Positions 31,391-40,279 are shown, counted from the stretch's first letter. The stretch is DNA of 64,000 nt from Actinacidiphila acidipaludis (GCF_019890725.1 NZ_JAINZZ010000009.1:1-64000), one strand, 5' to 3'. Made by a program: numbers and translations. The notes: generated by a model not told the origin, from the sequence alone.

Positions 31391-32652
31391 GCGCCGAAGG
31401 CGCCTCGCTGGGCGGCGTCGGCGCCGCCGTGGACCTGATGCTGCTGCCGGCGGTGGCGGCCCGCGGGCCGCTGGACGCCCTCGGCGCCGCCCTGACCGGC
31501 GCCCGGGAGACCGCCGGCCGGATCCGCTCGTCCGCGGGCGAGGCCGTGGGCATCCTGCGGCAACTCAAGGCCGAGGCCGACGCGGGCGCCCGCAGTGTCG
31601 TCGCCGCCGCACGCGGCGCCACGTCGGCCGCGACCGGCCTGACGTCCCTGTCGGCGTCCGCGAAACGGATCAAGACCGGTCTGCGCGCGCTCGACGGGAA
31701 GGTCGGCGGCCTGCTCTCGCTGGTCAGCGGCATGGTGCTGGCCGTGCCCCAGGTGGCCAAGCTGATGGACGCCTTCGGCAAGGCCATGACGATCGCGTCC
31801 GCGGTGATGACGGCGGTCAACCTGCTGTCGAGGACGACGCCGATCGGCGCGATCACCGGCCTGCTGCTGCCGCTGGCCTCGCAGCTCATCGACCTGGCCG
31901 TCAACTCCGAGACCGGCCAGAAACTCATGGAGCAGGTCGCGACGGCCGTGCTGCAGGGCATCCCCGCCCTGCTGAAGATCATGGGGCCGGTCCTGAAGAT
32001 CGCGGCGACCGTCGTCGGAACGTACTTCACCGTCTATCTGACCGTGGTCGTCGACGTCCTCAAGGTCCTCGCCGCGGTCGTCAAGGGCGGTTTCGAGGTG
32101 ATGCACGCCCTGCTGACCGGCGACGTCGGCCGGCTGCGCTCCATCGCCTCCGGGGCCCTCCAGGGGCTGCGGGACGCGGTGCGCCCGGTGACCGACTGGT
32201 TCACCCGCGGCATCCCGGACGCCTTCACACGGGTGAAGGACGCCGTCTCCCACGCGCTGAGCGCCGCCGGCGGCATCCTCGAGACCGGCGCGCAGAGCGT
32301 CGCCGGCGTGGCGAAGGCGCCGCTGCAGGGGCTGATCGCGTTCGTCAACTGGATCATCCGCGGCCTGAACAAGCTCAGCTTCTCCTTCCTGGGCAAGCAC
32401 TTCGGCGTCCACCTCTCGGAGATCCCGATGCTCGCCGAGGGCGGCATCGTGCTGCCCGGCGCCGCGCAGGACGCGCACCGCGTCCTGCCGCTGACCGCCC
32501 TCGACCGGCAGCTCGCCCTCGCCGCCTCGCTGCACCGCACCCGGCCCGCGACCGGCCGGCGCCGGATCCAGCAGTACCGCGAGACCGCCACGCTCGGCGC
32601 CCGCGGGACCGCCGAGGAACTGCTGTTCCTCGCCGCCCTGCCCGCCGCGTGA
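31387..32652 (+). CDS. Second tape-measure-like tail protein
   Basis: 421 aa, start overlaps the stop of the first tape measure. It resembles the C-terminal part of that protein: a helical N-terminus, hydrophobic spans (about residues 105-125 and 138-180), a membrane-like segment GTYFTVYLTVVVDVLKVLAA, and the shared ending FGVHLSEIPMLAEGGIVLPG. It lacks the long repeat region. It could form the tail-tip part of a split or duplicated tape measure. Exact role unknown. Confidence 0.7.
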   Translation: MSAEGASLGGVGAAVDLMLLPAVAARGPLDALGAALTGARETAGRIRSSAGEAVGILRQLKAEADAGARSVVAAARGATSAATGLTSLSASAKRIKTGLRALDGKVGGLLSLVSGMVLAVPQVAKLMDAFGKAMTIASAVMTAVNLLSRTTPIGAITGLLLPLASQLIDLAVNSETGQKLMEQVATAVLQGIPALLKIMGPVLKIAATVVGTYFTVYLTVVVDVLKVLAAVVKGGFEVMHALLTGDVGRLRSIASGALQGLRDAVRPVTDWFTRGIPDAFTRVKDAVSHALSAAGGILETGAQSVAGVAKAPLQGLIAFVNWIIRGLNKLSFSFLGKHFGVHLSEIPMLAEGGIVLPGAAQDAHRVLPLTALDRQLALAASLHRTRPATGRRRIQQYRETATLGARGTAEELLFLAALPAA

Positions 32653-32778
32653 CCCGGCCGCGCCGCGCCGCGCTGCCGTCAGGCCGCCCGTCGGCACAGG
32701 TCAGCCCACCTCTCAGCCCACCCCCTCAGCCCACCGCTGAGCCCACACAGACGCATCCCCAAGTGAGGTGACGGCCCG

Positions 32779-33699
32779 ATGGCCGAGACCCAGACCACGT
32801 ACACCGACGACGTACCACCCGGCTCGCTGATCACCCAGGACGGGCAGATCCAGTGGGCCGGCCTGCTGATGGGACCCGGCACCTCCTTCGGGGTCGACAG
32901 CAGCGGGCTGACCGGCTGGGAGGACCTGCCGGAGATCCAGAGCGGTGACGCCGACCGGCCCACCGACCACGGCGCCTGGCCCGGCGCCCGCTACGCCAAG
33001 TCCCGCCTGGTCGGCGGCCAGGTGTGGCTGCTGCCCGACCCGGTGGGCGGCGAGGACGCCGCGCTGGACACCGTCAGGACGCTGCGGCGGGCGCTGGCGC
33101 TGCGCGACGAGGAACGCTGGCTCGCGGTCCGCGTCCACGGCGAGACCCTCGCGGTGCGCGCCCGCGTCAACCAGCGGGTGATCCCGACCGACCAGGCCTA
33201 CGCCACGCAGGGCGTGGCCAAGGCCGCGGTGCAGTGGATCGCCACCGACCCCCGCCGCTACCAGCCCACCGAGCGGGTGGTCGGCACCCCGCCGCCGGAG
33301 CCCGAGGTCGGCCTGACCTGGCCGCTGGTGTGGCCGCTGGACTGGGGCCAGGCCACCAGCACCGGCGACGTCATGGCGGAGAACGACGGCTCGGCGCCAG
33401 CGCACCCGGTGATCACCTTCCAGGGGCCGTGCGCCCGGCCGTCGGTGACGCAGCAGGGCACCGGGCGCAAGCTGAGCTACGACATCCAGCTGGCGGACAC
33501 CGACCAGCTCGTGGTGGACACCGGCGAGGGCACCGTCACCCTCAACGGCACCGCGTCGCGCCGCTACACCGCGACGCCGGACAGCGGCCCGGAGGAGCTC
33601 TTCACCTTCGACTCCGGCGTGTCCGAGCTGTCCTTCCGTGCCGACACCAGCACCCCCGCCGCGCGGATGACCGTGACCTGGCGCAGCGCCGAGTGGTGA
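32779..33699 (+). CDS. Distal tail (Dit-like) protein
   Basis: 306 aa. Position after the tape measure and the N-terminal fold (WAGLLMGPGTSFGVDSSGLT, then a GARYAKSRLVGGQVWLLPDP strand region) fit siphovirus distal tail proteins that form the ring joining tube and tip. The C-terminal half (about 200-306) looks like an added beta-sandwich (VTLNGTASRRYTATPDSGPE). An RBS (AAGTGAGGTGA) precedes the ATG. Confidence 0.78.
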   Translation: MAETQTTYTDDVPPGSLITQDGQIQWAGLLMGPGTSFGVDSSGLTGWEDLPEIQSGDADRPTDHGAWPGARYAKSRLVGGQVWLLPDPVGGEDAALDTVRTLRRALALRDEERWLAVRVHGETLAVRARVNQRVIPTDQAYATQGVAKAAVQWIATDPRRYQPTERVVGTPPPEPEVGLTWPLVWPLDWGQATSTGDVMAENDGSAPAHPVITFQGPCARPSVTQQGTGRKLSYDIQLADTDQLVVDTGEGTVTLNGTASRRYTATPDSGPEELFTFDSGVSELSFRADTSTPAARMTVTWRSAEW

Positions 33700-33775
33700 C
33701 CCGGACACCCCCGCCCCGGGCCGCCCGGTCCGCCGGGGCCCGCCCCGACCCGACCTCCCCGAACGGAGTGACCCC

Positions 33776-34969
33776 ATGAGCGCGACCGTACGATCGTCCT
33801 GGCTGCTCGACAGCGGCCAGACCCGCGAAGACACCCGGCTCACCCAGCTCGGCGCGACGCTGCCCGCCGATCCGGTGAAGGTGCAGAGCGGCATCCTGCC
33901 CGGCTCCACCGACGGCGGCGCCTCCCGTGTGGGGGCGTTCTGGCTCAAGAACCAGACGGCCATGGGCGCGACCGTGCTGCCCGGACGCGCCGTCATCCAG
34001 GGCCTGGCGACGCAGGGCGCCTACGCGGTGACGCTCGCCGAACCGGTCGTCCTGACCTTCCAGGACGGCGAGCAGCAGGACCGCATCGACCTGGTGTGCC
34101 TGCAGGTCCTGGACTCCTCCTACGACTCCAGCGTGCAGACGTCCGTGAGTCTGCAGATCATCAAGGGCCAGTCCGGCGCGACCCCGCAGCCGCCCGCGCT
34201 GCCGGCCCTCGCGCTGCCGCTCTACCACGTCCGGGTCCCGGCGGGCGCCAGCGCGGGCAACACCGGCATCCTGTGGGCCTCGGCCGTCGAGGACCTGCGG
34301 GTGACGACCGTCTCGACCGGCGGCGTCCTGCCCGTGTACGGCAACACCGCGGTGCCCGGCGCCTACTACGGCCAGCTGCGCGACCGCGGCGACCTGCTGG
34401 AACGCTGGGAGAACGGCGCCTGGGTCGCGTACTCGCACGCGCTGGGCGGCATCATCCCGACCGGGTCCGGCATAGCGCCCACCTACGTCGGCCAGTACCG
34501 CGACAGCAGCGGCAAGCTGCAGCGCTGGAACGGCACGGCATGGGACACCGTGCTCCCGGTCACGCTGGCGTTCGTGAACTCGGCGGACGCCGGCAGCGTC
34601 TCCTCCACGACGTACGGGACCGTCCTGGGCGACCGGCCGGCGGGCGCGTTCACCGCCTCGTTCACCGCGCCGCCCACCGGCGCGGTGCTGGTGACGCTGG
34701 GGGCCGCGATCCACACCACCGGCGACAACGCCACGACCGGTTACATGACCGCGCAGGTGACGCAGGGCAGCACCGTGATCGCGGCCGCCAGCGACGACCG
34801 GGCCGCGCTGGGGACGGGCGCCTACTCGACGTCCGCGGTGACCACCTTCCGGGTCGGCGGACTGACGCCCGGCGCGGCCAGTCAGGCCACGGCGTACTTC
34901 CGCTCGACCGATGCCACGAAGAGCACCTGGTTCGACAACCTCTTCATCCGCATCGAGCCCGCGGTGTAG
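33776..34969 (+). CDS. Tail fibre/receptor-binding protein, copy 1
   Basis: 397 aa. The N-terminal ~150 residues (VRSSWLLDSGQTREDTRLTQ, then an LPGRAVIQG strand and DRIDLVCLQVLDSSYDS) are shared with the next gene. Next comes a stretch with two copies of a Y-x-G-Q-x-R-D-x-x-G-x-L-x-R-W motif (about 200 and 245), then a unique C-terminal beta-rich domain (about 265-397). This modular build, with a fixed tail-attachment half and variable tip, is typical of adsorption proteins. Confidence 0.72.
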   Translation: MSATVRSSWLLDSGQTREDTRLTQLGATLPADPVKVQSGILPGSTDGGASRVGAFWLKNQTAMGATVLPGRAVIQGLATQGAYAVTLAEPVVLTFQDGEQQDRIDLVCLQVLDSSYDSSVQTSVSLQIIKGQSGATPQPPALPALALPLYHVRVPAGASAGNTGILWASAVEDLRVTTVSTGGVLPVYGNTAVPGAYYGQLRDRGDLLERWENGAWVAYSHALGGIIPTGSGIAPTYVGQYRDSSGKLQRWNGTAWDTVLPVTLAFVNSADAGSVSSTTYGTVLGDRPAGAFTASFTAPPTGAVLVTLGAAIHTTGDNATTGYMTAQVTQGSTVIAAASDDRAALGTGAYSTSAVTTFRVGGLTPGAASQATAYFRSTDATKSTWFDNLFIRIEPAV

Positions 34970-34981
34970 CCCCGCGGGCCC

Positions 34982-35010
34982 GGGCCCGGCACCCCCCCGG
35001 TGCCGGGCCC
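34982..35010 (+). terminator. Hairpin between the two fibre genes
   Basis: GGGCCCGGCACC-N5-GGTGCCGGGCCC, a perfect 12-bp stem starting 13 nt after the first fibre stop. No U-tract. Confidence 0.5.
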
Positions 35011-35059
35011 CCGGCACGCCCGCCACCGGTCCGATCGACCTCTCGTGCAAGGAGACCCC

Positions 35060-36151
35060 ATGACCGTCCGCAGTTCCTGGCTGCTCGACAGCGGCCAGAC
35101 CCGCCAGGACACCCGTCTGTCGCCCCTGGGCACCTTCACCCCCACCTCCCCGCTCGCCACCCGCTCCGGCGTCATCCCGGGCTCGGCCGACGGCACCACA
35201 CGCCTGTCCGGCTTCACCGCCACCGGCACCGGCATGACCGTCACGGTCTTCCCCGGGCGGGCCGTCGTCCAGGGCTCCGAGCTGCAGGGCGCGTACCCGG
35301 TGGCGCTGACCGAGCAGGTGTCCCTGACCGTCCCGGACGGCGACCCGCAGCCGCGGATCGACCTGATCGTGCTGCGCGTCTACGACAACCTCTTCGACTC
35401 CAAGGGGCTGTACGAGGCGTCGGTGGAACTGATCGGCGGCGCCGCCGGCCCCCTCCCCCAGCCGCCGCCGCTGCCCGCCGGCGCGCTCGCGCTCTACCAG
35501 ATCACCGTCCCGGCCGGGGCGAGCGCCGGCACCAAGCCCATCCAGTGGGAGACCGCGCTGAGCGGGCAGCGCACCGCCACCGTCGCGGTCGGCGGCATCC
35601 TGCCCGTCACCAGCGACACCACGCCCGGCGCCTACCCCGGCCAGTACCGGGACGCGGGCGGTTCGCTGCAGCGCTGGGACGGCACCGCCTGGCAGCCGTA
35701 CCCGCCGGTGCCGCAGTGGCAGGACTGGACACCGGTGTGGACCACCTCCACCGGCAGTGCCCCGCCCTCCTTCGGCAACGCGCAGCTCAAGTGCCGGTAC
35801 GTCCAGGACGGCCCGACCGTGCACGCGAAGGTCGACATCCAGTTCGGCAGCAGCACCGTCTTCGGCGCAGGCGCGACCTACTCCGACAACTGGACGTTCT
35901 CACTGCCGGTGCCGGCCGTGGCCGGTGTGGCCGGCGGGGGCTTCGCCGAGATGGAGGCCAATTCCGCGGGCTCGATCTGCATCGCCCGGCTCTACGTGCT
36001 GGACACCCATCACTGGGGCCTGGCCACCTCCTCCGGCCGGGTCGACGGCACGGCGATCACCACCACCGGCTACGTGGACTCCGTCACCCCCTGGATCTGG
36101 GCGAACCAGCACACCATCCGGGGGACCTTCAGCTACGAGGCGGCGGTATGA
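35060..36151 (+). CDS. Tail fibre/receptor-binding protein, copy 2
   Basis: 363 aa, ATG at 35060 after CAAGGAGA. Its first ~200 residues match copy 1 (SSWLLDSGQTRQDTRLSPLG, PGRAVVQGSELQGAYPVALT, then one YPGQYRDAGGSLQRW motif). The C-terminus (about 215-363) differs entirely, from PQWQDWTPVWTTSTGSAPPS to TIRGTFSYEAAV, and resembles small beta-sandwich tip domains. Two fibres with one base and different tips suggest two receptors. Overlaps the next gene by ATGA. Confidence 0.72.
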   Translation: MTVRSSWLLDSGQTRQDTRLSPLGTFTPTSPLATRSGVIPGSADGTTRLSGFTATGTGMTVTVFPGRAVVQGSELQGAYPVALTEQVSLTVPDGDPQPRIDLIVLRVYDNLFDSKGLYEASVELIGGAAGPLPQPPPLPAGALALYQITVPAGASAGTKPIQWETALSGQRTATVAVGGILPVTSDTTPGAYPGQYRDAGGSLQRWDGTAWQPYPPVPQWQDWTPVWTTSTGSAPPSFGNAQLKCRYVQDGPTVHAKVDIQFGSSTVFGAGATYSDNWTFSLPVPAVAGVAGGGFAEMEANSAGSICIARLYVLDTHHWGLATSSGRVDGTAITTTGYVDSVTPWIWANQHTIRGTFSYEAAV

Positions 36152-37353
36152 GCACCCCCGCCGGCCCGGTGACCACCCCGTACCGGGCGATCTTCTGCGA
36201 CCTGCGCACGGACGAGACCATCGACGTCCTGCCGCTGTCACAGGTCTCCTTCGACGACTACATCGGCAAGCCCGGCTCGCTGGACGGCACCATGCCGCTG
36301 CCCAACGCCGCGCTGGCCGCCCGGGCCCAGCACGTGGTGGAGGGCCGCACCGCGGTGTACATCGAGCGCGGCGGCGACCTGTGGTGGGGCGGCATCGTCT
36401 GGACCCGCACGCTGGCCAGCGACACCTCGGGCATCCTGACCCTCGGCATCCAGGCGGCGACCTTCGACTCCTACGCCGCTCGCCGCGTCATCCGCCGCCC
36501 GCTGGCGTACAACCAGATCGACCAGCTGCAGATCGTCCGCGACCTGTGGGACTACATGCAGAAGCCGCCGCCGGGCGACCCCCAGGGCCCCGGCGACCCG
36601 GGCACCCCGGCCGACCCGTTCTACGGCGGCGACATCGGCGTCACCTACGACGACTGGGGCTCCACCGTCTTCACCTCGGCGTCCTGGAACGACGGGGACG
36701 AGACGGTCGTCGCCGACGCCGTCGACACCCTGGCGAACACCGACACCGGCTTCGAGTACCACATCGCGGTCTACCGCGACCCGGTCACCGGCCTGCGGGT
36801 ACGGCGGCTGCAGCTCGGCCGCCCCGACGACACCGACGCGTCGCCGACCGGGCAGGTCGCCAAGATCCGCAACGGCACCACCGACCTGGTCCTGGACCAG
36901 CCCGGCGCGATCCTGTCGTACACGCTGCCCTACGACGCCACCCGCGGCGGCACCACCGCCCGGGCCCGCGGCGCGGACGTCAGCGACGACCAGTCGACGC
37001 AGGGCGGCCCGATCATCTGCCCGGAGGTCGTCGCCGCGGACCTGCTGCAGGGCGGCTTCCCGCGCATCGACCTGTCGTCGGACAACAGCACGGTGACCGA
37101 CGTCCCGACGCTGACCTCGCTCGCCAAGGCCCAACTGGCCACGTCCCGCGGGTCGGTGATGATCCCCGACATCGTCATCCGGCTCGACGACCTGGTGCCG
37201 CCGGCGCTCCTCGGCCGCACCGCCCGGGTGCGGATCACCGACCCCTGGTTCACCGACGGGCTGGACGCGCGCTACCGGATCATCGGCGTCAAGGTCACCC
37301 CGCCCGAACGCGGCGCGCCGGAGACCGCGGAACTGTTCCTGGAGGACGTCTGA
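36148..37353 (+). CDS. Tail hub (siphovirus gp37-like baseplate) protein
   Basis: 401 aa. It begins MSTPAGPVTTPYRAIFCDLR and contains FDDYIGKPGSLDGTMPLPNA and a WWGGIVWTRTLAS strand, as in the gp37-like proteins of actinophages that close the tail tip. The C-terminus ends with a typical hub tail strand (YRIIGVKVTPPERGAPETAE). No peptidase motif is evident. Coupled at both ends (ATGA and TGATG). Confidence 0.75.
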   Translation: MSTPAGPVTTPYRAIFCDLRTDETIDVLPLSQVSFDDYIGKPGSLDGTMPLPNAALAARAQHVVEGRTAVYIERGGDLWWGGIVWTRTLASDTSGILTLGIQAATFDSYAARRVIRRPLAYNQIDQLQIVRDLWDYMQKPPPGDPQGPGDPGTPADPFYGGDIGVTYDDWGSTVFTSASWNDGDETVVADAVDTLANTDTGFEYHIAVYRDPVTGLRVRRLQLGRPDDTDASPTGQVAKIRNGTTDLVLDQPGAILSYTLPYDATRGGTTARARGADVSDDQSTQGGPIICPEVVAADLLQGGFPRIDLSSDNSTVTDVPTLTSLAKAQLATSRGSVMIPDIVIRLDDLVPPALLGRTARVRITDPWFTDGLDARYRIIGVKVTPPERGAPETAELFLEDV

Positions 37354-38060
37354 TGCCCGCACTCCCCGAGGACATCATCGACCGGCTCCGCGCCCTGGAG
37401 AGCCGCGTCAAGCAGCTCTACACCGCGGCCAACAGCCGCCCGCCGCTGAACAAGTTCACCAACGGCACCCTCCAGGTCTTCGCGCCCGGCGCGACCGACC
37501 CGATCTTCGAGGTGGGCCACGGCACAGGCCAGGAGTACGGGCTGTCGCTGCGGCGGCAGACCGGGGAGCCGGTGCTCGACGTGTGGAGCGGCTCCGCCTC
37601 GGCCACCGCCACCACCCTGCAGCCGTTCCGCATGCACGACCCCTTCGACCACGAGCTGATCTCGGACGACATCAAGACCGGCGGCCTGGCCCGGCCCTGG
37701 CTGGCCATGCTCGCCCCGCAGGACACCTCCCACCCGCACTGGCCGCAGACCACGGCGACGACGTGGACGACGGTCGCCCGCTCGCAGAACCCCCTGTGGC
37801 AGCCGAAGATGCGGCTGCTGATCGCCACGGCCACCTCCACCGGCGCCACCGGGCAGGTCCGCGTGCTGGTCAACGGCACTCCCTGGGGCGACCCGGTCAA
37901 CGCCGGCGCCAACCTGGACCGCACCGACTTCACCGTTCCCGCCGCGAGCTTCACGACGGCCTTCGGCACCTCGTTCACCGTCGAGATCCAGGCGATGCTC
38001 ACCAGCGCCGCCGGAACGATCTACGCCCAGACGGTGGCGATGTACGGCACCCAGTCCTGA
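37353..38060 (+). CDS. Tail-tip protein with N-terminal coiled coil
   Basis: 235 aa. Residues 1-25 (EDIIDRLRALESRVKQLYTA) form a short coiled coil, suggesting a trimer. The rest is beta-rich, with a C-terminal half (TNGTLQVFAPGATDPIFEVG, then a lectin-like sandwich around 110-235). Likely a minor tail or accessory receptor-binding protein; the exact role is unknown. Start overlaps the hub stop. Confidence 0.6.
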   Translation: MPALPEDIIDRLRALESRVKQLYTAANSRPPLNKFTNGTLQVFAPGATDPIFEVGHGTGQEYGLSLRRQTGEPVLDVWSGSASATATTLQPFRMHDPFDHELISDDIKTGGLARPWLAMLAPQDTSHPHWPQTTATTWTTVARSQNPLWQPKMRLLIATATSTGATGQVRVLVNGTPWGDPVNAGANLDRTDFTVPAASFTTAFGTSFTVEIQAMLTSAAGTIYAQTVAMYGTQS

Positions 38061-38088
38061 CGTCCCTCCAGCACGAGGAGATCCAGCC

Positions 38089-38466
38089 ATGGACATCGAC
38101 ACCACCCAACCGTGGGGCGTCGCGATCGACTACGCGGGCCGCGCCACCGTCACCGACTCCGGGCACACCGTCTTCCTGCGGATCTACGACAACAGCCTCG
38201 ACCCGGTCGCCGAACCCGACTCGCTCACCGGGCAGTACCCGCCGGTGTACGTCACCGCGCAGATCAGCGAGGACGGCGACCTCGGCAGCCAGGTGCGCGG
38301 CTTCGGGCAGATCGTGGTCCCGCCCACCGGCACCGACCCGGTGACCCCGGACCAGCGGGCCGCCCAGTCCGCGGTGGCCGCCGCCGTCGCCGACTTCGAC
38401 GCCCGCGTCGCCGCTTACGCGGCGCTGTGCACGCAGTGGACCGCCACGCCGCCGACCGGCGGCTGA
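38089..38466 (+). CDS. Small tail-locus protein of unknown function
   Basis: 125 aa, ATG with GAGGAGAT upstream. Beta-rich first part (WGVAIDYAGRATVTDSGHTV) and an Ala-rich helix at about 88-112 (QRAAQSAVAAAVADFDARVA). Placed between the tip proteins and the lysis genes, as with small chaperone or tip-accessory genes. Not recognised. Confidence 0.55.
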   Translation: MDIDTTQPWGVAIDYAGRATVTDSGHTVFLRIYDNSLDPVAEPDSLTGQYPPVYVTAQISEDGDLGSQVRGFGQIVVPPTGTDPVTPDQRAAQSAVAAAVADFDARVAAYAALCTQWTATPPTGG

Positions 38467-38567
38467 CCCGGCGGCCCGCCGCACCCACACCGCTCCCGGC
38501 CCGCCCGGCACGCCCGGGCCCGCCGGGAGCACCCCTTCTGGGGACCACCCACCTCGGGAGAACCACC

Positions 38568-39449
38568 ATGGCCACACCCCTGTCCGCCGACGTCCTGGTC
38601 GCGGCCCTGAAGCACGAGGGCGTCACCGTCGTCGAACACCTCGGCTGGCGCACCCACAACCGCGCCGGCCACGGCCCCTGGGGGCCGGTGCACGGCGTCG
38701 TCATCCACCACACCGTCACCTCCGGCACCGACGGCAGCGTCGCCCTGTGCTGGAACGGCCGGTCCGACCTGCCGGGTCCGCTGTGCCACGGCGTCATCGC
38801 CAAGGACGGCAGCGTCCACCTGGTCGGCAACGGCCGCACCAACCACGCCGGGCTCGGCGACGGCCAGGTCCTGGCGGCCGTCGTCGCCGAACGCCCGCTG
38901 CCGGCGCCGCGCGTCAACGACACCGACGGCAACCGGTCCTTCTACGGCTTCGAGTGCGTCAACATGGGCGACGGCAAGGACCCCTGGCCCGAGGCCCAGC
39001 TCGACGCCATCGAGCGGGTGTCGGCCGCGATCTGCCGCGCCCACGGCTGGCACGCGCCCTCGGTCATCGGCCACAAGGAGTGGACCGACCTCAAGGACGA
39101 TCCGCGCGGCTTCTCCATGGACACCCTGCGGTCCCGGATCGCCACCCGCCTGGGACACGCCGCCGCCGGTACCGCCACGCCTCCCCCGCCCGCTCCCGCG
39201 TACCAGCCCTACCCCGGAGCCGAGTGGTTCAGGAAGCAGCCCGACTCCCCGATCGTCACCGCCATGGGCCGGCGGCTGGTCGCCGAGGGCTGCTCGGCGT
39301 ACCGCGTCGGTCCCGGCCCGCAGTGGAGCCAGGCCGACCGTGACAGCTACGCGGCCTGGCAGCGCAAGCTCGGCTACCGCGGCGCCGACGCCGACGGCTG
39401 GCCCGGAGCGTCCTCGTGGGCCGCGCTGAAGGTCCCCCGGACGGCCTGA
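38568..39449 (+). CDS. N-acetylmuramoyl-L-alanine amidase (endolysin)
   Basis: 293 aa. An Amidase_2 (type 2 amidase) domain covers about residues 20-190. The zinc/active-site segments are visible: GVVIHHTV (His47/48), FYGFECVNMG, and VIGHKEWTDLKDDPRG. A proline-rich linker (PPPPAPAYQPYP) leads to a wall-binding domain of the actinophage type (WFRKQPDSPIVTAMGRRLVA, then WQRKLGYRG). No signal peptide, so export would depend on the membrane proteins that follow. Confidence 0.88.
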   Translation: MATPLSADVLVAALKHEGVTVVEHLGWRTHNRAGHGPWGPVHGVVIHHTVTSGTDGSVALCWNGRSDLPGPLCHGVIAKDGSVHLVGNGRTNHAGLGDGQVLAAVVAERPLPAPRVNDTDGNRSFYGFECVNMGDGKDPWPEAQLDAIERVSAAICRAHGWHAPSVIGHKEWTDLKDDPRGFSMDTLRSRIATRLGHAAAGTATPPPPAPAYQPYPGAEWFRKQPDSPIVTAMGRRLVAEGCSAYRVGPGPQWSQADRDSYAAWQRKLGYRGADADGWPGASSWAALKVPRTA

Positions 39450-39482
39450 CCACTGTCATCCCCGAAGCGAAAGGTGGACACC

Positions 39483-39929
39483 ATGTCCGATGCCGCACAG
39501 CGCACCCTGCGCACCGTCGTCCAGACGCTGGTCGCCGTGTGCGTGCTGCTGCCGTCCGCGGTCTCCTCGTCCGGGCTGACGGCGACGCTGCCGTGGGCGG
39601 CGGGCGCGGTCGCGGTCGCCGGCGCGCTCAGCCGGGTGATGTCGCTGCCCGGGGTCCAGGCGCTGCTCCCGTCGTGGCTCGGCACCGGCCCGGCCGTCAA
39701 CGGGGACCGCGCGCTGCGTGCCCTGCCCGACCCCGCGCCCGTCGACGCAGACGGGAACGCAGACGGGAACGGAGACGGTGATGCGCCCGCCGCCTCCGAC
39801 GGCGATGCCGCGGCGGCCGCGCCCAAGGCCGGTTTCGGCTTCACCGCCGGCACCGCGCCCGCGGCCGCGTCCGGCGGCGGCACGCAGGGCGGGACCGACG
39901 GCGGAACCGAGGAGGGCAGCGGTGCTTGA
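39483..39929 (+). CDS. Holin-like small membrane protein 1
   Basis: 148 aa from the ATG at 39483 (GAAAGGTGG upstream; a GTG three codons earlier is less likely). Two hydrophobic segments (about 14-32 and 41-58) precede a Gly/Asp/Ala-rich tail with a short D-G-N repeat. Position directly after the amidase fits a holin. Ends in an overlap with the next gene. Confidence 0.65.
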   Translation: MSDAAQRTLRTVVQTLVAVCVLLPSAVSSSGLTATLPWAAGAVAVAGALSRVMSLPGVQALLPSWLGTGPAVNGDRALRALPDPAPVDADGNADGNGDGDAPAASDGDAAAAAPKAGFGFTAGTAPAAASGGGTQGGTDGGTEEGSGA

Positions 39930-40188
39930 TGACCGGAGTCTGTCCGATCCGGCCACCGTGGCCCTGGAACTGGAGCGGCTGCGCGGCACCGTGGAGGCCG
40001 GCTTCGCCCGGGTCGACGGCGCTCTCGCCCTGCTCGTCCAGCGCAGCGACCAGACCGACCGGCAGCTCGCCGACCACGAGGCCCGCCTGGACTCGCTGGA
40101 GCGCGCCCGCTGGCCGCTGGCCAGCATCGGCGCGCTGGCCGCGGTGGCGACGGTCGTGGTGGCGGCGCTGGAGATCCTGGCGCACTGA
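39922..40188 (+). CDS. Small membrane protein 2 (holin-like or lysis accessory)
   Basis: 88 aa, GTG start with GAGGAGGG upstream, overlapping the previous gene by 8 nt. A coiled-coil region (about 11-62) is followed by one C-terminal transmembrane segment (WPLASIGALAAVATVVVAAL). This is the architecture of a second class of actinophage holins. Confidence 0.65.
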   Translation: MLDDRSLSDPATVALELERLRGTVEAGFARVDGALALLVQRSDQTDRQLADHEARLDSLERARWPLASIGALAAVATVVVAALEILAH

Positions 40189-40231
40189 GCCCGGCCCGCC
40201 GGGCCGCGCCGCCGGCGGACGGCACGCACGA

Positions 40232-40279
40232 AAAAGGGGGCGGCGCCCCGGGACCGAGTCCCGGGGCGCCGCCCCTTTT
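40232..40279. terminator. Bidirectional terminator between the tail locus and rpoC
   Basis: Stem of about 22 bp around AAAAGGGGGCGGCGCC ... CGCCGCCCCTTTT with a 3-nt CGA loop. A-tract on the left and T-tract on the right make it functional in both directions. It forms the right border of the tail locus. Confidence 0.85.

Noticed and set aside
23200..40188. Complete prophage or contractile injection system
   Set aside because: No head, terminase or integrase genes and no sheath, baseplate wedge or AAA+ ATPase genes are visible. Distal tail, gp37-like hub and G/GT genes point to a non-contractile tail.
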